A DNA stretch of 64,000 nt from assembly GCA_025936825.1 (NCBI GenBank), contig JAICSO010000001.1:806001-870000 (forward strand), read 5' to 3'. Of this stretch, positions 15,100-23,233 are shown one piece after another. The notes under the pieces were generated by a model that saw only the letters and a list, made by a program, of their open reading frames with translations, was not told where the DNA came from and did no database searches. Positions within the stretch are counted from its first letter, which is position 1, and every line of letters begins with the position of its first letter. The DNA is from Terriglobales bacterium (lineage in GTDB: Bacteria; Acidobacteriota; Terriglobia; Terriglobales; Acidobacteriaceae). The translations under genes and the position numbers were made by a program.

Positions 15100-16098
15100 C
15101 TAGGCAATTACTAGTTCGCCACCGCGTTCTTTCTCGAGGGCCATGGCTTCATCGAGGGCCGTAATAGCACAAACAGCTTGGTCGTCCGACGGTGGTCTGG
15201 TCGTTATCCTCTGGAGCCACAGTCCCGGCGCGGTCATTACGGCGAACAGAGATTTACGATGCTTTGCAGCAAACCGGATGATCTCGTACGACACACCGGT
15301 GATCACCGGTAACAACGCGACGCGGATCGCAAACCGCGCCCAGAACGTATGCACCGGGACGAGCATGTAGAACAGGATCGAGATGATCATCACCGTCATC
15401 AGGAAGCTGGTGCCGCAGCGTGGATGAAAGGTCGGGTACTTCTGCACCTCTCCCGTGGAGAGCGGATCGCCGTTCTCGAAGGCGAAAACCGTTTTGTGTT
15501 CGGCGCCGTGATACTCGTACACGCGGCGGATATCGGCCAGCAGGGAAGTGCCCCAAATAAACAAGAGGAACAACGCCAGGCGGATGATGCCATCTACCAG
15601 GTTGAACATGATCTGGCCGCCTAGTTCGGGATGCGACTTCTTCAACTCGGTCGTTACCAGCAGCGGCAGGTACTTATACATGAAGATGAAGAAGCCCACT
15701 GAGATCGCGATGTTCACCGCCGCAATCCATCCGCTGAGTTCGAACTTCTTCTCGGGGACGTTCCCCTGTTCATCTTTCTGAAGTTCTTCGAGTTGCACGT
15801 TCGCCGAGAAGCGAAGAGCCCGGAAGCCGAGCGTCATGGCGTGGCCAAGTGTCATTACCCCGCGAACGACCGGCCAGCCCATCCATTTATGTTTTTCCGA
15901 GAGGCGTTCCAATGGTTCGCTGTGACTGAGCAACTCGCCGGAAGGCTTGCGGCAGGTGATCGCCCATGCATGCGGGCTGCGCATCATCACGCCTTCAAGT
16001 ACGGCCTGGCCGCCGACAAGCGTCTCCTCGCCGCCTTCAAGAGCGGGCAGCAATTGAATCGAAACCAGGAAGCGCCACAATGTACGGAAAAACTTCAT
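15100..16098 (-). CDS. DUF1385 family integral membrane protein
   Basis: The 332-residue protein carries the family marks GGQAVLEGVMMRSP (about 28-41), the YEYHGAEHKTV motif in the middle and HPRCGTSFL. It has about four to five hydrophobic helices. Its biochemical role is unknown; the conserved His/Glu/Cys residues suggest metal binding. It is co-directional with prfA and probably forms an operon with it. The 91-base gap holds an AGTGGCCGGTGGTTAGTGGCCAGT word repeat. Confidence 0.88.
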   Translation of the reverse strand: MKFFRTLWRFLVSIQLLPALEGGEETLVGGQAVLEGVMMRSPHAWAITCRKPSGELLSHSEPLERLSEKHKWMGWPVVRGVMTLGHAMTLGFRALRFSANVQLEELQKDEQGNVPEKKFELSGWIAAVNIAISVGFFIFMYKYLPLLVTTELKKSHPELGGQIMFNLVDGIIRLALFLLFIWGTSLLADIRRVYEYHGAEHKTVFAFENGDPLSTGEVQKYPTFHPRCGTSFLMTVMIISILFYMLVPVHTFWARFAIRVALLPVITGVSYEIIRFAAKHRKSLFAVMTAPGLWLQRITTRPPSDDQAVCAITALDEAMALEKERGGELVIA

Positions 16099-16286
16099 AA
16101 AGATTGGATGACCCTCAGGCGAGTAATGTTCCAGGACTAGGTTAGCACAGGGTAGGCTCTGCTCCGGGAGCTAGAACTGCAAATGAATGAGCAACTTAGG
16201 CAGCAACCAGAACTGCATCTTCTTTTGCCTGCGAACGTCTAAACTACTCTGACCCGCGTACTGTCGCGGGGACTGGAGCGCAGCCG

Positions 16287-18158
16287 ATGTCGAGCATGAT
16301 TGGCGCCTGGCGTTCGTTTGGCCAGGACGCCTCCGTCGTAAAGCAGAAGGTGAAGCCGGGCACCACAAAGCGCACGCTTACGTTCGCGGCGCCATACCTC
16401 GGCTTGCTGTCGATCTACCTTCTTGTGGTCATCGTAGACGCCAGCATTGGCATTGTGAATCCACTGATTTACCGCCGGATCATCAACAACGGGATTCTTC
16501 AAGGCAATGCTTCGCTCATTGTTCATTTTGCAATCATTGTGGCTGTGCTGGGAATATTCGATGGCGCGCTGGGAATGACCCAGACTTATTTTTCATCGAG
16601 GATCGGCGCCGGAATCGTGCTCTCGCTGCGAACCAGACTGTTCGAACATATCCAGCAAATGCCGCTCGCATTCTTCACGCGGACGCAAACTGGCGCACTG
16701 GTCAGCAGGCTGAATAACGATGTCGGTGGCGCGAGAACCGCATTCACCGACATTCTTTCGAACGTCGTGGGAAACCTAATCACGGTAGTTCTGATTCTGG
16801 GCGCGATGTTCGTGCTCTCGTGGCGCATCACGCTCGCGGCGCTCATCCTGCTTCCGCTGTTCGTCCTGCCGGCCCGTTTCTGGGGACGCAAGCTGCAAGC
16901 CATCACGCGCGAGAGTTATGACCTCAGTTCTGCCATGAACAATCTGATGGTTGAGCGCTTCAACGTGGCGGGAGCGCTGCTGGCAAAGCTTTTTGGACGA
17001 CGCGAGGACGAGGGAAAGTCCTTCGAAGAGAAAGCTTCGCGTGTCTCCGATATCGGAGTGAAGCAGGCCCTGTATGGGCGCTTGTTTTTCACTGCCCTAA
17101 TCGTCACTGCAACTTGCGCCAGCGCGCTGGCGTATGGCTGGGGAGGAGTACTTGCCGTCAGGCGCGTCCTCGACGTCGGAACGGTGGTGGCACTTGTCGC
17201 CTATCTTGCACGGCTGTATGCACCACTCCTCGGACTCTCGAACGTGCAAGTCAGTGTTATGACCGCTTTAGTCTCGTTCGAGCGCGTCTTCGAGATTCTC
17301 GATCTCCCACCGATGATCCGGGAGAGAGCCGATGCGCAACCGATCCCGCCTGGTCCGGCAGAAATCGTGTTTGATCACGTCGCTTTTCGCTATCCCTCGC
17401 CGTCGGAAGTTTCTCTTGCCTCGCTGGAATCGATCGCGGTGCCGGACAAGCGCATTCAGAAAACGGTGCTGCAGGATGTCAGCTTTGAAGTTGAGCCGGG
17501 ACAATTGGTCGCGCTCGTCGGACCATCTGGCGCGGGTAAGACCACAATCACGCACCTGGTGCCGCGGCTTTACGATGTGCAAGCCGGGGCAATCAGCATC
17601 AATGGGCTGGATGTCCGCGACGCCAAACTCGATTCGCTGCGGGACAGGATTGGTGTAGTCACGCAGGATGCGCACCTTTTCCACGACACCATTCGCGCCA
17701 ACCTTGTCTACGCGAGGGCGGGCGCGACGGACGATCAAATCTGGGCCGCACTGCGCGACGCGCAGATTGCAGGACTGATCGAATCCTTGCCGGACAAACT
17801 CGAGACCCTGGTGGGTGAGCGAGGATACCGCTTCTCCGGAGGCGAGAAGCAGCGCATCGCGATTGCGAGGCTTCTGCTAAAAGCTCCGGACATCGTGATT
17901 CTCGACGAGGCCACGGCGCACCTCGACTCCGAATCAGAAGCCGCGATTCAGCGCGCGCTGGAAACTGCTCTTGCCGGTAGAACATCCATAGTGATTGCTC
18001 ACCGGCTGTCGACGATTCTCAAAGCTGACCAGATTCTGGTCGTGCAGAACGGAACTATCGTTCAGCGCGGGACGCACAACGAATTGCTGACGCAGTCGGG
18101 AATTTACTCGGAGCTGTATCACCGTCAACTGGCAATGCCGCGCGCCGCGGGAGAATGA
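16287..18158 (+). CDS. ABC exporter, fused permease and ATPase (MsbA/LmrA type)
   Basis: A half-transporter expected to dimerise in the inner membrane and export a lipid, drug or peptide. The six-helix permease spans about residues 35-330. The nucleotide-binding domain has Walker A GPSGAGKT (412-419), signature FSGGE (516-520), Walker B IVILDE (536-541) and the switch His in VIAHRL. There is an extra segment before Walker A (about 370-392) compared with compact family members. The substrate cannot be told. The DNA ligase gene begins 25 bases downstream, so they may share a transcript without sharing a function. Confidence 0.92.
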   Translation: MSSMIGAWRSFGQDASVVKQKVKPGTTKRTLTFAAPYLGLLSIYLLVVIVDASIGIVNPLIYRRIINNGILQGNASLIVHFAIIVAVLGIFDGALGMTQTYFSSRIGAGIVLSLRTRLFEHIQQMPLAFFTRTQTGALVSRLNNDVGGARTAFTDILSNVVGNLITVVLILGAMFVLSWRITLAALILLPLFVLPARFWGRKLQAITRESYDLSSAMNNLMVERFNVAGALLAKLFGRREDEGKSFEEKASRVSDIGVKQALYGRLFFTALIVTATCASALAYGWGGVLAVRRVLDVGTVVALVAYLARLYAPLLGLSNVQVSVMTALVSFERVFEILDLPPMIRERADAQPIPPGPAEIVFDHVAFRYPSPSEVSLASLESIAVPDKRIQKTVLQDVSFEVEPGQLVALVGPSGAGKTTITHLVPRLYDVQAGAISINGLDVRDAKLDSLRDRIGVVTQDAHLFHDTIRANLVYARAGATDDQIWAALRDAQIAGLIESLPDKLETLVGERGYRFSGGEKQRIAIARLLLKAPDIVILDEATAHLDSESEAAIQRALETALAGRTSIVIAHRLSTILKADQILVVQNGTIVQRGTHNELLTQSGIYSELYHRQLAMPRAAGE

Positions 18159-18183
18159 GCGCTGGAGGCGGCCTGGATTAATC

Positions 18184-20124
18184 GTGCGCACTTTCTCCGA
18201 AACCGCCGACCGCATCGCTACCACGACCAAGAAGCTGGAAAAGACAGCGATCCTGGCGGAGTACTTTCGGGCTGTCTCCGTGGAAAATGCGTCCGTCGCG
18301 GCGGTGTTCTTCTCGGGACGTCCGTTTCCCGTGTGGGAGGAGACCACCTTACAGGTGGGCGGCTCCATGCTGTGGCGGATTATTGCGGAGTTGGCGGGGA
18401 AGTCGGAGCACGCCCTCACCGAGGCATACCGCAAATACGGCGATCTCGGCGCAGTAGCGGAAGCGGTGCTTCCCCAACTCGAACCACGCAGCGGCATCCC
18501 TCGGCTTCCCAGCAAATCGCCAGCAGAGATCCAGCGCATTTTCCGCGAAATCTCCGCAGCAAGGCGCCCCGCGTTTAAGGCTGGAGCAGCGAAACAGCTT
18601 CTCGGAAGCGTTTCCCCGCTCGAGGCCAAGTACGTCATCAAGATCATGACTGGCAACCTGCGAATCGGGTTAAAAGAAAGCTTGGTCGAAGAAGCGATCG
18701 CAAAAGCATTTTCGCAACAGCATCCTGAAACCACGCTCAAGGCTGTCCAGCGCGCGAACATGCTCCTCGGTGATATCGGAGAAACGCTGAAGCTCGCGGC
18801 AGAAGGTCGACTGGCCGAGGCGAAAATGCGGTTGTTTCATCCGATTGGATTTATGCTGGCCAGCCCGGCGGAATCAGCAAGCGACGCACTCAGTTATTTC
18901 CAGAACGCCTGGGTCGAAGATAAGTACGATGGGATTCGCGCGCAGGCTCATTGCTCCGGAGACGATGTCCGATTCTTTTCGCGCACCCGCGACGAAATTA
19001 CGGAGTCATTCCCCGAGTTGCCAGATGCCCTGGCTGGATTACCGAGCGACGCGATCCTGGATGGGGAGATTCTGGCGTGGGATTACGCGGGCGAGGGAAA
19101 CGAACCGTCGTACGTCGTAGGTCGTACGTCGTATGAAAGCGAGTCGTCGGTCTTCGGCCGTCGGTCGTCGGCAGAAAATCCCGCCGCAGCAGGTCGGGCT
19201 CTTCCATTTAGTGCACTGCAGAAGCGCCTTGGACGGAAGATGGTGAACGACGATTTGATTCGTGAGGTGCCGGTCGCATATCTGGTCTTCGATGTCCTGT
19301 ACGCGAATGGCGAACTCGTCATTGATCGTCCGCTGCGAGAGCGAGCGAAGCTTCTGGCCGCCCTGCTGGCCCGGCGAAAGCCTCCTCACCACGGAGACAC
19401 GGAGGCACGGAGAAGAAAAACTAAAGGTGAGTTGCAAGGGCGGCTCGATTTCGGACTAGCTGACGACAACGAACTGATGGCCAATGACGGTTTACCAACG
19501 ACCAACGAGCAAGGACCAACGACGCCTCAGCCGACGACCGAAGACCGACAGCCGCCCACTGCCGTGATACGCGCGCCTGTATCCCAAGCCTCCTCGCCTG
19601 ATGAACTCAACGCGCTGTTCGATGCCGCTCAGGCCCGCGGCAACGAAGGGCTAATGATCAAGGATCCCGAGTCGGCGTATTCGCCGGGCCGGCGGGGCAA
19701 ATCGTGGCTGAAATTGAAACGAGAACTGGCGACGCTGGACGTCGTTGTTACGGCGGTGGAGTTTGGTCATGGCAAGCGCATCGGCGTACTGAGCGATTAC
19801 ACGTTCGCAGTCCGCGATAAGGACCAGTTGCTGAACGTTGGGAAAGCCTACTCCGGCTTGACCGATACCGAGATCGCCGAAATGACGAAGTGGTTTCTCG
19901 ATCACACCACCGAAGATCAAGGGTTCCGCCGCGTGGTCGAGCCTAAGATCGTGATCGAGGTGGCATTCAACAACGTGATGCAATCCGATCGTCACAACAG
20001 CGGGTATGCTCTGCGATTCCCGCGTATCGTGCGGCTTCGACCAGACAAACTCCCGGAGGAAGCAGACAGCCTGGAGAGAGTGAAGGAAGTTTACGAAAAG
20101 CAGAGCAAGAACTCGCAGCGCTGA
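18184..20124 (+). CDS. ATP-dependent DNA ligase with two in-frame repeat insertions
   Basis: This enzyme seals nicks by the ATP-dependent adenylation route and is additional to the NAD-dependent LigA expected in bacteria. It has the helical N-terminal domain (about 1-200), an adenylation domain with nucleophile Lys247 in DKYDGIR, the LDGEILAWD motif, GNEGLMIKD, and Lys in SWLKLK, then a C-terminal OB domain. Two low-complexity segments interrupt the adenylation domain at about residues 309-338 and 399-459. They coincide with dispersed DNA word repeats and sit between conserved blocks that read through normally once they are removed. The start is GTG. Catalytic residues are intact, so activity is likely. 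Confidence 0.92.
   Translation: MRTFSETADRIATTTKKLEKTAILAEYFRAVSVENASVAAVFFSGRPFPVWEETTLQVGGSMLWRIIAELAGKSEHALTEAYRKYGDLGAVAEAVLPQLEPRSGIPRLPSKSPAEIQRIFREISAARRPAFKAGAAKQLLGSVSPLEAKYVIKIMTGNLRIGLKESLVEEAIAKAFSQQHPETTLKAVQRANMLLGDIGETLKLAAEGRLAEAKMRLFHPIGFMLASPAESASDALSYFQNAWVEDKYDGIRAQAHCSGDDVRFFSRTRDEITESFPELPDALAGLPSDAILDGEILAWDYAGEGNEPSYVVGRTSYESESSVFGRRSSAENPAAAGRALPFSALQKRLGRKMVNDDLIREVPVAYLVFDVLYANGELVIDRPLRERAKLLAALLARRKPPHHGDTEARRRKTKGELQGRLDFGLADDNELMANDGLPTTNEQGPTTPQPTTEDRQPPTAVIRAPVSQASSPDELNALFDAAQARGNEGLMIKDPESAYSPGRRGKSWLKLKRELATLDVVVTAVEFGHGKRIGVLSDYTFAVRDKDQLLNVGKAYSGLTDTEIAEMTKWFLDHTTEDQGFRRVVEPKIVIEVAFNNVMQSDRHNSGYALRFPRIVRLRPDKLPEEADSLERVKEVYEKQSKNSQR
19108..19197. repeat. 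In-frame word-repeat insertion 1 in the ligase gene
   Basis: About 90 bases of GTCGTACGTCGTAGGTCG- and GTCGTCGGTCTTCGGCC-type words lie inside the ligase reading frame. They separate the AWDYAGEG segment from PFSALQKRLG, which are normally close together. Confidence 0.8.
19378..19560. repeat. In-frame word-repeat insertion 2 in the ligase gene
   Basis: About 183 bases combine a CACCACGGAGACACGGAGGC-type element with ACGACCAACGAGC / CCGACGACCGAAGACC words. The segment encodes a Pro/Thr/Gln-rich stretch between LLAALLAR and the conserved SPDELNALFD block. Confidence 0.8.
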
Positions 20125-20206
20125 TCCACATTATCTATCTCTTGCCTGCGACCAAGAGTTCCTCAATCGGTTGTCTCCATCGATTCCCGGTTTCTGGCGA
20201 TTGCTC

Positions 20207-20350
20207 CTATCGAAGCCAATTACCAGCTGCGTCTCGAATGCGGCGGCGGGTACGCTCAACCTGCATCTGGCCCTTTTGGATAAGGTTTTCCGCCTTGCTC
20301 ACCTTTGCGGCAAGCTCTTGGGGCGATACCTCATAGAAATCCTGTGCCAT
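20207..20350 (-). CDS. Small helical protein candidate, 47 residues
   Basis: In the 340-base gap after the ligase, the minus strand reads ATG to TAG for 47 codons. The product is highly charged and predicted helical (SPQELAAKVSKAENLIQKGQ, then RTRRRIRD). That composition is much more protein-like than random frames. No clear Shine-Dalgarno sequence was seen and the family is not recognised. Treat it as a candidate. Confidence 0.4.
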   Translation of the reverse strand: MAQDFYEVSPQELAAKVSKAENLIQKGQMQVERTRRRIRDAAGNWLR

Positions 20351-20467
20351 TCAAACAAAGGTAGGGCACCGTCTACTCGCAATCAGTCGGCAAGATGACG
20401 TTAAGCGCAGCTCGCGCCATTGTCAGCTACATGACGTTTATTGGCGTTTGAGTGAGGGGCGGTGCTC

Positions 20468-21217
20468 ATGCCCAAAGAACGCGCCCGTGAAAACCTGCTG
20501 CTGGCAGCTTTGCCGGACGCCGAACGAGAGCGGCTGGACCCATTTCTCCATCCGGTCCATATGGAAGTCGGTTTAATGATCACTACGCCGGACGAGCCCA
20601 TTAAGAATTTGTACTTCCCTCACGATGCGGTGACCTCGACCATCCAGGAAATGAGCGACGGATCGAGCATTGAAACCGGCCTGATGGGTGTCGAGGGACT
20701 AGCGGGGGTTCAAGTCTGGCTGCGACAGCGCAGTACGGTCGCGAAAACTTTTGTGCAGGTTGAAGGCCAAGGACATCGCATAAGCGTCGAAGATTTCGCT
20801 CGCGAGGTGCGAGACCGGGCCTCTCCGCTGAATGACCTCATTGCTGGGTACGTCCACGCCTTCCTGATCCTTACGTCGTTGACAGCTGCCTGCAACCGGC
20901 TGCACTCGATCGATGAGAGACTCTGCCGTTGGCTGCGGATGACTTACAACCGCGCAAGGAGGACGGAGTTTTCCATACGCCACGAGTTCCTGGCGCAAAT
21001 GCTTGGAGTGCACAGGCCAACTGTCTCCACGGCAGCCGGCATGCTGCAAGAAGCTGGATTAATCGGTTACCGCTATGGCAAGCTCAGCATCTTAAATCCT
21101 GAAGGTCTGGCCGATGGTGCCTGCGAGTGCTACCACGTCATGGAGGCGCAGTTTGAACGAATCTTCGACCAACCCTGGAGCACAAACCAGCGGGAGCCCA
21201 GCTTTGAGCCTCGATGA
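20468..21217 (+). CDS. Crp/Fnr family transcriptional regulator
   Basis: The 249-residue protein has an N-terminal cyclic-nucleotide-binding-like beta barrel (about 20-130) and a C-terminal winged helix (about 150-220). The recognition region is RHEFLAQMLGVHRPTVSTAAGML. The Fnr cysteine cluster and the Arg-Ser cAMP pocket motif are not evident, so the effector is unknown. The ATG at 20468 is favoured because GAGGGG lies at a normal distance; GTG at 20462 is possible. A small gene overlaps its 3' end. Confidence 0.87.
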   Translation: MPKERARENLLLAALPDAERERLDPFLHPVHMEVGLMITTPDEPIKNLYFPHDAVTSTIQEMSDGSSIETGLMGVEGLAGVQVWLRQRSTVAKTFVQVEGQGHRISVEDFAREVRDRASPLNDLIAGYVHAFLILTSLTAACNRLHSIDERLCRWLRMTYNRARRTEFSIRHEFLAQMLGVHRPTVSTAAGMLQEAGLIGYRYGKLSILNPEGLADGACECYHVMEAQFERIFDQPWSTNQREPSFEPR

Positions 21218-21479
21218 TGTCCGGAATCGACTTGATAGAACCGGCTTCTCTTTCCTCGTGAGCGACGTAGAACTTGCCCTCACTCTGACCCGAATTGCTC
21301 AAGACGCCGATACTGATTCTGACAAGCGGGCCCGCAATCAGCACAATGCCCGCCGTGCCTATGACACGGTCACCGGTCTGATGAGCCGGATGGCTCTTAC
21401 CGGCGAGGAAGAGCAAGAATTGACCGCGAAACTCGGACAGCTCAAGTCTGAGCTGCACTTGCTCGGCGAGCAATTCTGA
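21153..21479 (+). CDS. Small conserved-looking protein overlapping the Crp/Fnr gene
   Basis: Family not recognised. Downstream of a poorly structured start the product is a compact helical protein with LTLTRIAQDADTDSDKRARN, AYDTVTGLMSRM and an acidic coiled end (TGEEEQELTAKLGQLKSEL). The frame is open from 21114. The TTG at 21153 is proposed as the start because GGAGG lies 6 nt upstream; TTG at 21204 and ATG at 21114 are alternatives. The overlap with the regulator suggests translational coupling and a shared role. Confidence 0.55.
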   Translation: MNESSTNPGAQTSGSPALSLDDVRNRLDRTGFSFLVSDVELALTLTRIAQDADTDSDKRARNQHNARRAYDTVTGLMSRMALTGEEEQELTAKLGQLKSELHLLGEQF

Positions 21480-21555
21480 ATGTGCCTTCGTTGGACCTCT
21501 CCTTTACTGCCGCTCAATCGTGAGAGACTATCGTCACGCTTTCCGGAGGAGCATT

Positions 21556-22257
21556 GTGTCCGAGACATATTCCTATTCCGATATCGCCAAGATGATTGAT
21601 CACTCGCTGTTGAATCCGACGCTGACCGTGGATGAACTAGAAGCGGGGTGCAAGTTGGCCCGCGAGTATGACGTGGCCAGCGTGTGCATCATGCCGTACT
21701 ATGCGGCGCGGTGCGCGGACCTGCTGCGGGGATCGAGCGTGCAGCCGAGCACGACCATTGGCTTCCCCCATGGCGGGCACACTACGGATATCAAAATTGC
21801 AGAGGCCCAACGTGCGTTAAAGGATGGAGCAACCGAACTGGACGCTGTGATCAACATCAGCAAGGCGCGCAGTGGCGATTGGCAGTATGTGGCGGATGAA
21901 ATCAAGTCCCTGACGGCCCTTACTCACTCTCACGGGCAGAAAATCAAAATCATTTTTGAAAATGCGTACCTCGATGACGCGGCCAAGATTCGCTTATGCC
22001 AAATCTGCGGCGAGATCGGTGTCGATTGGGTGAAGACGTCCACCGGTTACGCGCCAAGTGGAGCAACGATCGAGGATCTCAAGCTGATGCGAAAGCATTC
22101 GCCGCCGCATGTCCAGGTAAAAGCCGCAGGTGGTGTCCGCGATCTCGATGCGCTGCTCGCGGTTCGCGCCATTGGGGTCACGCGGGTGGGCGCGTCTCGA
22201 ACCGCGCAGATGCTTGACGAATGCAATAAGAGGCTGGCTGGAGCTTTGGTCGGCTGA
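21556..22257 (+). CDS. deoC: Deoxyribose-phosphate aldolase
   Basis: DeoC splits 2-deoxyribose 5-phosphate into glyceraldehyde 3-phosphate and acetaldehyde during deoxynucleoside breakdown. From the GTG at 21556 (CGGAGGAGC just upstream) the product has 233 residues. Visible active-site residues are Asp96 in ELDAVINI, Schiff-base Lys160 in DWVKTSTGY and Lys189 in VKAAGGVRD, all in their normal spacing for the short class I form. No nucleoside phosphorylase gene is adjacent. Its TGA abuts the stop of the convergent HEAT-repeat gene, with no bases between. Confidence 0.95.
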   Translation: MSETYSYSDIAKMIDHSLLNPTLTVDELEAGCKLAREYDVASVCIMPYYAARCADLLRGSSVQPSTTIGFPHGGHTTDIKIAEAQRALKDGATELDAVINISKARSGDWQYVADEIKSLTALTHSHGQKIKIIFENAYLDDAAKIRLCQICGEIGVDWVKTSTGYAPSGATIEDLKLMRKHSPPHVQVKAAGGVRDLDALLAVRAIGVTRVGASRTAQMLDECNKRLAGALVG

Positions 22258-23160
22258 TCAGCCCTGGTTGGCGTACCAGTCGCGCCACTGCGCGGCATTG
22301 GTCCCAAAATGCTGTCCTGTAATGTCACCTAAGGCCTGAACGTCCCACGCGCGCTGTTGCGCGGTCAGCTGCGAATCATCCAGCCAGGAGATCAGGGTTT
22401 GAACAGCCGTCATACGCTGTTCCTTCGTGTAGATTCCTGACTCGGCGAGACCGCATGCCGCACGTTCTTGCACCATCGGAGAGGCATCGTTTCGAAAGCG
22501 GTCCAGCAGCATGGTGATGCTTTCATCAGTTCCTAACAACGCGAGTCCATTCACAGCCCATGCCCGGGTATTTGCGTCTGGATCAGTGAGGTAGCTTCCG
22601 AGAACCTTCGCCGCGTGTTCTGGATCGACGCCTCGATTCCCTAATGCACCCAGAAGCCACAATGCCCAAGCCCGTCGGCTGGCATCGCCGACGGAAGTCG
22701 TTAGGATTTGCAGTCCCTCTTGATTTTCAGGTATGCCGTTCAGCGCGAGTTCGACATCCAGGGCGGCTTGCCGGGAATGCATGTCGGGCAAGTTAATCGC
22801 CGTCGTGAGCAGTTGGTCGGAGCGATTGCTGACGTGAGTCTTGCCAAGCCAGTCAGGAGCTTTCTGCGAAATCTGGTCGGCTGCGGTCGCATCTCCGTTC
22901 ACAAGCGCCTGTAGCAGGTCTTCTGCTTGCGTTTGCATCATGGAGTCCACGGCGGCAGGTCTTGCCAGCACTGCCCTGTTGTGCTGCTTGAGATCCGCAA
23001 TGGTTATCGCGCCCACCACGCCGGCAACAATCGCCACGATCCTGATTGTGTAGGCGGTTGAGATCGGGCTTGGCGGCGGGTTTCTATGAATTGGCCCGTC
23101 AGACGGATTGTTGGCGAACTGGTAATTGTCGAGTTGCGGCTGAAGTGGGTCCGACGGCAT
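22258..23160 (-). CDS. Membrane-anchored HEAT-repeat protein
   Basis: The 300-residue protein has a proline-rich N terminus, one transmembrane helix (about 40-56, IRIVAIVAGVVGAITIA) and a C-terminal domain of helical repeats. Units such as SRRAWALWLLGALGNRG, NTRAWAVNGLALLGTD and PMVQERAACGLAESG follow the HEAT/PBS-lyase repeat pattern. It probably acts as a protein-binding scaffold outside the membrane. The gene is convergent with deoC, stop codon to stop codon at a TGATCA palindrome. Confidence 0.7.
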   Translation of the reverse strand: MPSDPLQPQLDNYQFANNPSDGPIHRNPPPSPISTAYTIRIVAIVAGVVGAITIADLKQHNRAVLARPAAVDSMMQTQAEDLLQALVNGDATAADQISQKAPDWLGKTHVSNRSDQLLTTAINLPDMHSRQAALDVELALNGIPENQEGLQILTTSVGDASRRAWALWLLGALGNRGVDPEHAAKVLGSYLTDPDANTRAWAVNGLALLGTDESITMLLDRFRNDASPMVQERAACGLAESGIYTKEQRMTAVQTLISWLDDSQLTAQQRAWDVQALGDITGQHFGTNAAQWRDWYANQG

Positions 23161-23233
23161 TCGGGCAGTCTAGCCGCCGAGCAAAGCTGCCCTCAAGTTA
23201 CCTAAGTCTTGGACGCGCCGTGCCAGCCGTTGC

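Noticed and set aside
18184-20124. Ligase as a decaying pseudogene
   Set aside because: The frame is intact through both insertions, and the catalytic Lys and the other nucleotidyl-transfer motifs are all present.
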